The notes under the pieces were generated by a model. It was not told the DNA's origin. It made no database searches and saw only the letters and a list, made by a program, of their open reading frames with translations. Shown piece by piece: positions 7,691 through 19,600 of a stretch of 32,942 nt of DNA. Position numbers and translations under genes: made by a program. Origin of the DNA: Candidatus Omnitrophota bacterium. Its GTDB lineage: Bacteria > Omnitrophota > Gorgyraeia > 2-01-FULL-45-10. The stretch covers positions 1-32,942 of the forward strand of contig JAFGRN010000050.1 in assembly GCA_016935115.1 (NCBI GenBank). Reading direction: 5' to 3'. Each line of letters starts with the position of its first letter. The first letter of the stretch is position 1.

Positions 7691-10600
7691 TGCCGGAAGA
7701 AGCATGCTTGTGGGGCTTACCGCCGGAACCATTATAGGCTGGGTCACAGGAGGAACCCTGTCACGCAATAATTCTCCTATCTTTTCTGCCGGTATGGCGG
7801 CGCCTGGCGCGGCTTCTTTGGTAAAGATGGAATATGTATATGTTACTACCGATACACCCTTATCTCTGGCTATATTGATAGACTCGGTGAACCTGGCCGC
7901 TTTCGGCAGTCTCGCGAGAGCCTCAGCCTGGCTCTTAGGCAGAGCCTTCAGGGGCTCATTCTTCACAAGGATAACTGGAATGGCGTCTGGACCCTGTAAT
8001 ATAAGGAGATATCTGGTATTTTTGCCGAATTTGCCGCGATCGAGGTTCTTCTGATCTATGGCAAATTGTCTCACATCCGTAGCGACATCAGGATGGGTGT
8101 GGCCCCTCAATATCACATTATCAAAGTCTGACACAAGTTCTGTACAGTTCATATTCTTAAGCTTATTATTATCGCCAAAGCTTATACCCGCCTTGTGGGA
8201 TAATTTTACCTTGCCGTCGGCCATAAGAGCGAAGGATGTCTCGTAAGAGGAGACACCTTTCAATTTGCTCCCGTCCCTCTCCGTAAGTTCAGCCATGGTG
8301 CTCCTGCCGTTTCCAACAAGCTTCAGGTCTTCGCCGTCAAGATTCTTTATCTCCAGCATCATGCCCTTTCTCGGAACGCCTTTAATGCCTTTCATGACAG
8401 CGTCGGATATCTTATCGATACCGGCTTTTATATTCTTATCCGAAATATTAATTCCTGTCCTGGGGTCGCGCGCGACTTCGGTTAGGACATCTATCACTTT
8501 GTAACCTTCTGGCAGTTCCGACATATAAGACTCGGCAGGGATTTCTGATTCTTTAGCCCTGGATGGGACGATCTGGACGATCCCCAGGAAGCCCAGGAAG
8601 GCTCCTATGACGCTCGTAGCCGCCATAGGAAGCATATCCATAATCATCATCTGCGCCACAGGCATAACAGCTATCATTAGCATGGCCGCCTTAGCAATAG
8701 GGGTGGCCTCTCTCCATGCCCTGACTACAAACTCGCCCGGATGCCTTATGCCGCGGCCTATCTTCTCCATAATTTCAGCAAAGGTAATTATGCCGGCGGC
8801 CTTAGCGGCGGATTCAGCCTCTTTAAGGGCCTCGGCAAATCTGGTCTTTCTTAAGGCGCTCAGCTGCCTGGCGCGTTCTCTCATAGCGGACTTAATCATC
8901 GCCTGTATCTCACCTGTCATTTCGGGATTGGTATTGAGGCGCGCGGCGGTCCTTAAATTACTTATCTTTGTCATGGTATCCGGAGCGCGGGCATTTATAA
9001 TCTGCTGGACAAGCGCGGCCCTGAATTCATCGAAAGCTTTCGAGCGCATTCCGAGCGCTCCGCCAGAATGGACAAGATTATCTATAATATCGATCATCGC
9101 CACGGCATCATCAGTATCAACGAATACGCCTCCCAATTGCATCGATTCGAGCGCCTCGAGCGCTTTCGCGGAAGCGGCTTTCTTTATATATTCGACACGG
9201 CTCTCAAGGCCGGCATCATGCTTCAGGGCTGTCTTTGCGGCGAACGCGGCGTCTTCGAATCTTCCGGCGGAGAGATCCTCTCCTGCAAGGCCGAGCCACT
9301 GACTGGCGATTCCGGCATTTACCTTTGCCTTAAGCTGTGCGGCGGTTATTACCTCGCCGGTATCCAGGGTCACTGTTACCTCTCTGGAGCGGCTTGCGGC
9401 CTCGGCAAGCCTAACATTCATGAGAGCATCATAATACCTTCCTTCACTAAAATCCTCCAAGGCAACAGCCAGGACCTCTTTGGCAAATTCCTTATTCTCG
9501 GCATAACGGGCCCTGGCAGCCGCGAGCGCTTCAGCTTGTGCCGCGCGGTCCGCGGCCATATCCTGCGCCATACCTTCCGAAACCCAGCCATTGTACTCTT
9601 TCATAAGATCGGTATTGCGCGCAAGGCCCGCGTCCATCTTCACAGCTTCTTCGAAAGCGGCCGCCGCATTCAAATAATCCTCTTTACCCGCGGCTTCCCT
9701 GGCCATCTCAAGCCACTGGCCTTTCTCCTGAGACCTGGCCTGCCTCGTCCATGTATTCATAAGGTCTATAAGCGTAGTATCGGCAAGGGCGCCCCTATCG
9801 AGAGTGATAGCTTCTCTTAAAGATTTAACGGCGGAATCATAGTCTTTCTCTCCGGCGTAACCTTTGGCGAGGTCTATCCAATCAAGCGCCGTAATATGGT
9901 TATCTCTCACTTCCAGGGCTTTCTTAATGTCATACTTCATCATTGCAGCGATGTCGCTGAAGGCCTTGTCAAACGCGGCCTTACGCTCAGAGGAGAGATT
10001 TCTCACGGCCGCGACACTCATGGCAGTTCCGGGCGAGGCCGACCTCAGCGCGATAGCAGTCATGTCGGCAATACCCAGATACTGCGACTTCTTAAGGTCA
10101 AGCGCCGCGGTTATTTCTGCCGCAAGCGCGGCGGCGTCCGAGAGCTTCGCGTTGCCTTTCGCGGCTTCCTTAACATAATTGACTATGGCTAACCTGTCGC
10201 CTTTCTCCATCGCCTCAAATACGCTTCGAGCGTGTAATACCGATGTCGAACCGGCGAGCTCGTCGGAGATCTGCCTTAAGTTGCCAGTAATCGCATAGGC
10301 CTTTGTCATCGGTACTGATAGGGCGCGCCTGTTGGCAGCGGCATCATCGATGAAACTTGGCGCCAGGCGGCCGGCGACTGTAGGATCGGCCAGCAAATAC
10401 AGGTCAATAAATTCATCCGAAAATTCATAGGCCTCCTTTATCACAGTCCTGCCGTCCTTCTCCCTCTTTCCCATATCTATTCCGTCTGCTGAAATGAAGG
10501 TTATTGGCTTACCGTCATTATCTCTCCTTACCATATCTATATTGTTTGCCCTGGCGGCTTTCATGAGATCGAACATGGCAACCGTACCGGCGACGGGCTT

Positions 10601-13600
10601 ATTGTCTTTGATCTCTCTCGAAGCCTTACCAAGGGCAGAGAGCCTGGCAACCGTTAAGGACTCAGGCGCTGAAGCGCCTCTATCCATGAGATCCGCCAGC
10701 CCCGGCTCGACCTGCAGTCTCGCGGTGGCCTGGTCGGTCTTCCTAACACCCCTTACGGCCTCATCCACATCCTTCGAATCGATATTAAGGAGAGCATAGA
10801 CCTGACGTTCGCTCATCATGTGGCGAGCGGCAAAACCCGCTATGTCGGAGATATAAATGTCATTCTTCTTCTCCTTTAAGAGATTACCTAAATTAACTGT
10901 GGCATCATAGAGCTTTCTATCGCCTATACCGAATCCATCAACGCCCCGTCCGCCTATATACCACTTATCCTTCGTGGCCTGCGGGACGAACGGCACGAGA
11001 GCGTAGAGCATCTGCAGGGCGCCGTTAACAACGTCGGCGACCATAGATAGCGGGTTATACGGGTTATACTGCCCGCCTGAGAGCTTGTTTACTAGGGTGA
11101 GAATGCTATCGGCCGACATTGACAGGATATCTCTAGCATTAAGTTTCCCGAACAATTTTGCATTGGATAGAGCTGTCTCTATTAATGCCAGATTCTTTTC
11201 ATTAATCGCGTTATTAACGGCCCGCTCGCTTATGGACGGATCCGCCTGCCTGATAATCGCTTTAGCGATATTCGGCATCCTCTTAATATCATTGCCATTA
11301 AGCGCGGCCATGGCGGCCTTCCTGGCGCGCATCTCGAAGAATCCGTGCCAGTATGGAGCTATGCCATTTGTCGCTTCGCTTATGGCCACTGAAAGCTGTG
11401 GCAGGAGGCCGCCGCCTATCATGTAGTAAATATTGAAGAAGAACATTCTCGAGAATACGCCCATAACTGGGCTAAGTACCATCGATGCCATGAGCGGAAC
11501 CGATATGGCGGTCTTGAATATGCCTCCGAACATAGATATCGATACCGGCAGCGCTCCGGGCAGGCCAAGCCACGGCTCAAGCTTATATTGTGCCCTCATT
11601 TTGGCCATCTCTCTGTCGTAAACCTTCTTACTGGCGCGGACCAGAGATTCAAACCCCTTATAGACATTGCTCTTGTTCGAAACATATCTCATCAATGTCT
11701 TAGCGAAAGATACATCGGTCGCCCTGTAACGCGCGCTGTTTAATATGTCGTTGTTCTTGAGGGCAGAGGCATCCATCTCGCCCGACGCTATAAGTTCTGA
11801 TAACTGGGAAACCCTGCCGGCAAAAGCATCAAATGTATCGGATTCGAGCGAGAGATAACCTTTTTCGATCAGGTTAAGCACGGCCTTCAATATCTCATCA
11901 CCGTTATCAAGCCTGCCCGCGCCGCCAAAGAGAGCCCCGAGTATAACTGAGAGCGCCTGGCCTATCGCGGACTTCTGGCTCTTCAACCTCGCGGCATAGT
12001 CTATGACACGCGCCTCTTCCGGCGAGAAGTCACTGCTATGAGATACGGTTCTGCCTCTTTCTTTCATCATGCGCGAGGCGTCCTCTCTCGATAAACCTAT
12101 GTCCGCAAGCTTCTCAAGATTAGCTTTCGCTGAAGTATCGGCTGTTTTCGCCATTGCCGGGCCCGACATCGGAGCGGTATCTGGCAGATCTTTTATTGAA
12201 ACGCTGTCCCTGATAGCCGCGGCAAGGCCTGACATAGTAGCTGCCAACGCAACCGCGCCTCTTTCTTCTTTGGGCTTGGCCAGATCTTCCCTGGTTGCCT
12301 TCAGGTTTAGTGACATATCGCCATTTTCAAAGCTCTCGATCTCGTCATTTATCGCCGCCTGCGAAACTTTACTAAGTCTGTAGAATCTCGAGTCATTATC
12401 CCTGAGATCCTGCAGGAACTTCATGACACCGTCAATACGCGCCTGTAAGCCCTGGATGCCGGTCTGCGCGTCGGTCTTGGGCCTTAAGTTACTGTTCAAC
12501 CCAAGCGAACTCTGCATCTTTGTGGTTATCTCTTTCAGTATCTGGTGTCCAGCCAGTCCTTCATTAATAGAAAGATTGGCTATGATCTCGGCGCCTCTGG
12601 TATCAATCAGGTCCCCGAGGGTAGAGTAATAAGCGCTCTTCCTCGAAGCTGTGTCAACTGTCTCGAAATGGGTCCTCAATCTCTTTATATTCTCTTCCAG
12701 GCTCGCGGATGAATCGATGAGACCGGACCTCGATACATAAAAGACATTCAGGTCATGGTAAACTCTCTCTTTTTCTTTGCCAATAAGGAGCGGATCCGAG
12801 TCCGGTTTGCCTTCCTTATCATCAAAAATCGGAGTATAAACACCCCTGTCACGGCCGGCAAGCTGTAAGAAGACTGAGCTCGTCGTAAGAGTATCTATTA
12901 TTCCGAATGACTGTATGCCGGTTTTGTCTTTCACGGCTTTCAATACATCCAGGGATTCTTCGATATCCTTCTTATTAATATCTTCGGTAAGCTGTATATC
13001 CGTTGCCCTTGTAGCGGCTTTGTTCAAATAGAATATAACCTTCTCATCTGGCCTCATCCTAAGGTAGTTCTCCACGGCAACGGAGTTTTTGTCGGGGGCT
13101 TTAAGCTCTATCGGCTCACTTAAGACTTTGCCATCCGCGCCTAATGTATACTTGGTCCAGCCTTCACCCAGGTTCTTGGCAAGAACTGTCCTTCCGGTCT
13201 CTTCGCAGAGTCTTCTGGCTATCTCTTCGCCCTTCACAGTATCGGCCTCGCGGCCATCCAGGTATAATGCGGCTTTAAGCGGCTCTATCTTTTTCAATAT
13301 GTCAGCCTCTACGGCATCGTACGACTGCATCTGGATAAGAGATGTTATCCTCTTGTCCCATTCAAACTCACGCTTGCCCTCCAGATAACGCTCTATATGT
13401 ATGCCAAAGAGCATCGGGCCCAGGTCTTCGACAGTGCTTAAGGTGCCGGAGAATCCTCCGAAGTCCGCTCCGGCTTTCATGGCCCAGGCCATGGCGGTGG
13501 CCATCGAAGTTACGGTCGAGAGATTGGAGAGGGTAAGATCATTTATCCTCGGATCTACGCGAACAATTTCGCTCTTCTTTGTGTCTGTATTATATCTTTC

Positions 13601-16600
13601 GGTTGTATCCTGGACTCTCTTAAACACAAGCTCAGTATGTCCGGCAAAGTACGGATCGGAGAGCTGTAACTGCGGAGCAAGCACCGCGCCGGGAGCGGGT
13701 TTTATAAGGTCTATCTGGCCGTCCGAGTGTATGCCGACATCCGTACCCAGGCGCTGGGTAAGGCAGTTCGTCCTGCCCACGAGCGAAGCCCTGTAATTGA
13801 CCACAATCTCGTCTTTCGAGTCGAGAAAAGCATCTTCCGAGGCAAATTTAAACTCCTTATCGGTCTTGCGTATCTCTTCCTCGACGAAAGCCCTGAATGC
13901 TTTCCGGACATCTTCCGTAAATGACATGTCCATGTAATTCTTGTCAGGGTTTTTGCTCCATTCCTCAAAACTCTTTGTTTCGATCGTCCCATCCGCTTTC
14001 CTGTATCTAAACTCCATGAACGCCAGCTGGGCATTCTGGTAATCATTGCCGCGCTGGTTGTCCATGTCATTACCCGTGTTCTTCTTTATATAATCGTGCA
14101 GGAACCTATCTACCGCCCAGAGATATTCCTTCTCTTTATCCGTAAGTTTACGGGCATCCATGCCTTCCTGCGCCCTGTTCCTGAAGAACGCGGTATCGAC
14201 TTCATCGTGAAGGATCTTGGCATTATCGCACATCGTCCTCCAGAGGAGGTTTGCCTGGGCAATATTTGACTTAGGCGTGCCGTCTTTTGACTCTCCATCT
14301 TCGGCATTACGCACCATTAACTGCATGAACATGAATGTATCAGCGTCCATGTATATAAGGTCCGCCTTCTGTAATACTCCCGTGGAATATCCCGGCTTTC
14401 TCTGGATCTCATCCAACGAAACGGAAGTAACGGCTCCTCCGCCATCCTTTACAGTGACGCCATTCTGGCATATTGCGACCATTTCAAGGCCGGCTTTCTT
14501 AAAGGCCTGGTTCGTCGGGGTATTTCCATCCGCTATCGTGCGGAACTCATTGGAATCGTGCAATATATATATAGTATGCTTATTTTTAAAGGCGTCGATA
14601 CCGCTATCCCTGAGAGCCTTATTGATCCTCGTTATGGCATTCATTATTATGGCTGTCTTCCCGAATCCCGTAGGCATCTCGAAGAATGTGTTAGACCTAA
14701 ATGCATTCTGGACTATGGCATTTACCTGGCTTATGCCGTCTCTCTGCGACAGAATCTTTTTACCCGTCGTCGACTGTATCTCCAGCACGGCCTCGGTCGT
14801 TACCCTCTCTATCTCTTTTATAATATTCCTCTTCGCCTCGATCTCTTCCCTGCCGTCAAGCGACGGGTCATTAATATCCATCAATTTACCGTCCGGCATC
14901 TTTACTTTAGCGTCAATAACGCATCTTTCAAACTTTCCGGAGATGTCGGGAGTTAATTCCTCGTGTTCGGGCCTTGTTTCAAATTCAAGGCCGAGAGACT
15001 TTACTGATGTTGGTGCCCTTAATACATTGCCCATGGCATCCAGATATATATCGCGCCTTGCGTCGCCTCCTTCTATCCTTACGAGCACGCGCGCGGCTTT
15101 GGGATCAGTGTCATTCTCTATGTAAGATACCTGGGCGCCTCTTAGGCTTACCTCTTCACCATTGACATCCATGAAGTAATCGCTTGCCTGTTCCGCGGCC
15201 ATTATGAGTTTCACCTGCAGGTTCTTTATGGCATCTTTGATATTAAGGGTGGAAGTTTTACTGTTCTCGAGCACCGTACCTGCCTTTATCTCAATCTTCA
15301 CGCTGTCTACAAAAGACGAGCCCAGGCTTCTTATAATATCCGCCGCGTTAGCGAATCTATTAAGCTTGATCCTGTTCAGGATATTATTCGCGGCATCCTT
15401 ATCCATTTCGGAAAGCTCTGCAATCGTCGTATTTACGGTTATATCGGATCTCTTCAGTTGCTTACTGAGAACGTCCACTATGTCGCGGGCCTTTACTTCT
15501 ATATCGCCGGGTTCAGCCATTAGCTTTGCCACATCCGCTATCGTTAATATACCGAATAAATTCGCCACTTTGACCGCTGAAAGGCCCATCTTCCTGGCGG
15601 CCATGGCTACAGAGTCCCTATTTCTTACAGCCGCGCCGAATACGCTGAAATTAGGATCTACCTTCAATCCGGAGAGGACTTCATCCAGCGTAATGTTTCT
15701 TGATTCAGCCACATCATATAAGACATCTCCAAGCTGCATATTGACTACGCTATCCCTTATCTTGCCATTCTCATCCCTGTACGCGGCTATATCTTCGGAA
15801 GTGAGGCCAAGCGCTTCCAGAGCTTCTTCAGTCTTCTTCGCCCCGGAGAACCGCATAAATTCACCCACGCTTAAAGCGGTTGTCACCGGCAGGCGATATA
15901 TAAGCCCGAGCTTTTCGGCAAATGAGCGCCTCTCGCTTAATGACAGTTTTTCAAGTAAGTTACCGGCTGTAAGGAACTTATTAATAGCTTCTACCGCCCA
16001 GGGCGAAGTCATCTTATCACTAAGGTAATCATGTAGTTTCATATCGAGGTTGTGGCATTCGGAATTTATCATGTCATGTTCAAACCGGCTTAAGTCAGCC
16101 ACACCCAGGAAATCCCTCACTGTCATGGCCCTTGAAAGAGTCTGCAAACCGGTAAATCCGGAGAAGCCTATCTTTACCCCGAAGACATCCGACATAGACT
16201 GCCCTGTAAGGCTGGATAATTCCGCCACCGTAATGCCCTGGCCGCTCGTTGAAACTGATGCCATGTCAAGGAAATTGAAGGCATTTAATCTGTATTCGAG
16301 CTGGCCTGTCGCGGCTCTCCGCAGATCGCTTATGGTAGCGCCGGATTTGACCATGTTGCCCAGATTCACTTTAATGCCGAGATTGGAGAGTCCTTGCTCA
16401 AATGCCTGGATATCAGCCTGGCTCTTCAGGACAGAGCTTAGCGACACTCCGGATGAGAGCTTATCGAGTTTCACCTGGGCATCTGGTATATCCATAGCCG
16501 AGAATACTCTGGCGATAGTTCCCAGATTGATGGCTATATTTGCACCGGCTGCTCCGCCTGTTCCGGGGATAAACTCTACCATTGACTCAGCTATCTGGGC

Positions 16601-19600
16601 AGGCATTCCGGCTTTCTTAAGCACTCCGGAAGCAATGCCTTCTATATATGCCTCTCTTATGAGCCCTTCCATCTCGCCGAATACGGCCTTTGAGGCCTCG
16701 CTTGCAGGGAAGAATGACCTTACTCTTCCGAAGAAATTCGATATCGAGCTGCCAACGCGGGTGCCCTTAAACCAATCCGTAAAGCTTTCGAGGCGCCTGC
16801 CAAATGCCGCTTGCGAAGCTTGCATCGCCGCGCCGAACGGGGCAAGGCCCAGGCCGAATACAAATCCCATAACAAAAGCATTTCCATAACCCTGCTGTCC
16901 AAAGTTGGCAAATGATGATATATACCAGGGGGCTTTAGTTATATTTTTCAGTTTGTGGCTATCCATGTACGGCTTCACTATGAAAGGCTGGATTATGGCC
17001 TTACCCATAGCCTCGAACATTATCATGTGGCCACCGATACTGAATCCCTGCTGGAGAAGGTAATACATGGCGGCTTTGTTAGTGACAGGATTAAGAAGCG
17101 CCCCGGCGAAGTTTCCGGCGCCGAGCATGCCGAGCGAGCCGGGGGTGGTGCCGATTATATTTGCTTTCGTGATCTCTCCGGCAGAAACCGGGCCCAATCC
17201 TTCTTTTAGGCCCTTATAGAAATCACCCATTGAAATAATCACGGTCGCGGCCACTGCGCCGATACCGGCATATGCCGCTACAGTACCAAGTCTCTGGAGC
17301 CAGCTTCTATCCTCGCCCTTGCCATACCTGTACGATTCGAGGCCCACTCCAAAAGCGGCGCCTACCATTGCGCCCGCGGCCGCCCAGAAATACGCGTTTA
17401 TGTACTTCGTTCCGGCTATTATGAGTATAGGCCGGTTGATCTGTTTAAACGCTTCCTTGCTCCAACTAATAAGAGATGTGCTTAAGCCGCCGGACTTTGC
17501 CAGGCCTTCTTTCATAATGAGATTCTGCGCTTTCGCGTATCCGCCTGCCATACCCATAGAGAGCGCATATAATGCTCCTCCCTTAAGCCCATCCCATAGC
17601 GCACTCCTGAATGTCTCGAGTGACATCGCCTTACCCTCGACCGTAGTCATATACATAAAGGAAGACGCCGTGCATATAGTGGTGGAATAGGCCAATACTA
17701 TCCAACCGCTTCCTGTAGCGCCGGCGAGATTTCCTGTCGAGACTATCATGCCTATGGTCATACCATCGCGCAGGGCCCTGCCAACTGTCTGCAGTGAGAA
17801 TAGATCCTGCCCCCTGAAATTAATCCTGTAAGCGAGGCTTGTAAGAGTGCCAAGAGCCGTGGCCACGCCAAACCTGGTAAGAGCTGCAGTCCCGGCTTTC
17901 TTTAACACCTCGGTTGTGAGAGCATTTCTTAAGGCGGTACCGCCAAAGTATGACGGTAAATTCTTGGCTCCTGCAAGGGCTGGCGGAACTATACCCGCGA
18001 GTACTATGCCCGCTGCCATTGAGGTGCGGCCCGCGCTTAACATCTCGCCGACTGAAAAATCTTTGCCGCTCGTAATACCCTGATATATCTGCATACCGGC
18101 ATTCAACCCCATGCCTATTCCCGCGCCATAAGCTCCGGCTTTTAATAGGTATGCGGCATATGATGAACCGCCAAGAGTCACCGCTGTAGTAGCCGCTATG
18201 ATCGCGGTCTCTCCGAATACAAAGGCTACCTGTCTCTCATCCGTGAAGCGGTCGGATGTGCCAAAGGACGCGCCATACAAAGTCCATGCCGAGATTTTTC
18301 CGTAAAATCCCCACCCTCCGCCCGTAGCGCGCATATCCTGCCAGCCGCGCTCGACACCGGATATCATTTTATTATGTGCTTCAAGGTCTGACTTCGCCAT
18401 GTCTGCGATCCTTGGCTGTGTAAGCATGACATTGTAGAGCTCCTCGGTTCGCCCCGGCTGTACAAGCATGTCTTTATAAGATTTTTCTCCCATAGAAATA
18501 CCGGCAAACTCCGCCAATTGCCAGGCTCTTTCTTTTGATATTGCACCGCCTTCTATCCCTATTACTGCGGCTCTTGTTGTCTCCGCAGCCTGATATTCCG
18601 GACTCGACATAATCGCCAGCGCAGTATCAAAATCTCTCCTGGCCATAGCCGCCTCGCGATTATTTCGGAGCGCAACAACGGATTCGATCCTACTGCCAAC
18701 CCCGATGTCTGCCGGCATTTCAATCCCCGCAGTTTTAAATGCCGCCGGTATTGAACCTTCTGCCATCAGGATGGCGATAGCCCTATCAAAGTTTTCGGCA
18801 ACCGTAGCATAATCGCCTCTATAAGGTATAGCTCCCGCTAAAATACCATCTCTTCTGCTGCTCAAATATACGATAGCCTTGCTTACATCACCTTTCAGAA
18901 TACCAACTCTATCGCTCGACTTGTATGTAACCTTATCCAGCTCTTCAGCAAAGTCGTACCTATTCGAATGGGCGTAACCGGCCCCGCCCAGGATAACCCC
19001 ATAGAATTTTGTTATATCGGACCATTTGGATACTATCGCCCTGACCTGGTCATACCCTAGCTGGTTGGTTTCAATCGCGGTTATGAGATGCTCTAATCTA
19101 TTTTTTACATCAGCATTGCGAATATTAACGCCTTCGGCATCGGTCCAGTTTACATATGCATCCCGAGCGTCCACGGCAGACAGAAGACCCTTTAAAAACT
19201 TCACGAACGCATCGCGCGTGCCTGGCCTTGTCAACCAATCTTTAGCGTTTATAGCCAGCGCTGTAGGCATCGCCGCGCCGCTCATTATAGTAACGCTCGC
19301 AACCTCTTCGGACGTAATAGGATTTGGCTGGGCGCCATCCTGGATAGCCGCTCTTACCATGCTGCCGTATTCGGTACGCAATTCTCCATCCGTCCAGACT
19401 TTATTACCTATCTTAAGCTGAGCATCGGTGCCGAATATGAATCTCTGGTTCTCAGTGGCGACGACCCTGTTTTTGTCTATAGTAACGGTGCCGTTATATA
19501 AAATACCGTCGCCGGCCACATGCACTTCCTGCCTCTCCGAAGGCGTGCCGCCTGTGCCTGTACCCTTTATCACCGCTACGCTATCTGTCTCGACAGATAC

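Noticed and set aside
13711-14070. Minus-strand open frame of 119 codons (also 14110-14307, 16720-16911 and 18364-18546)
   Set aside because: Out of frame inside the giant gene, and its translation lacks the domain logic of the main frame, which here encodes the helicase.
14217-15125. 302-codon plus-strand open frame, with similar ones at 15204-16028, 16050-16889, 9068-9820 and 3401-4153
   Set aside because: All lie opposite well-formed minus-strand protein domains and encode Ser/Ala/Leu-rich antisense text without recognisable motifs.
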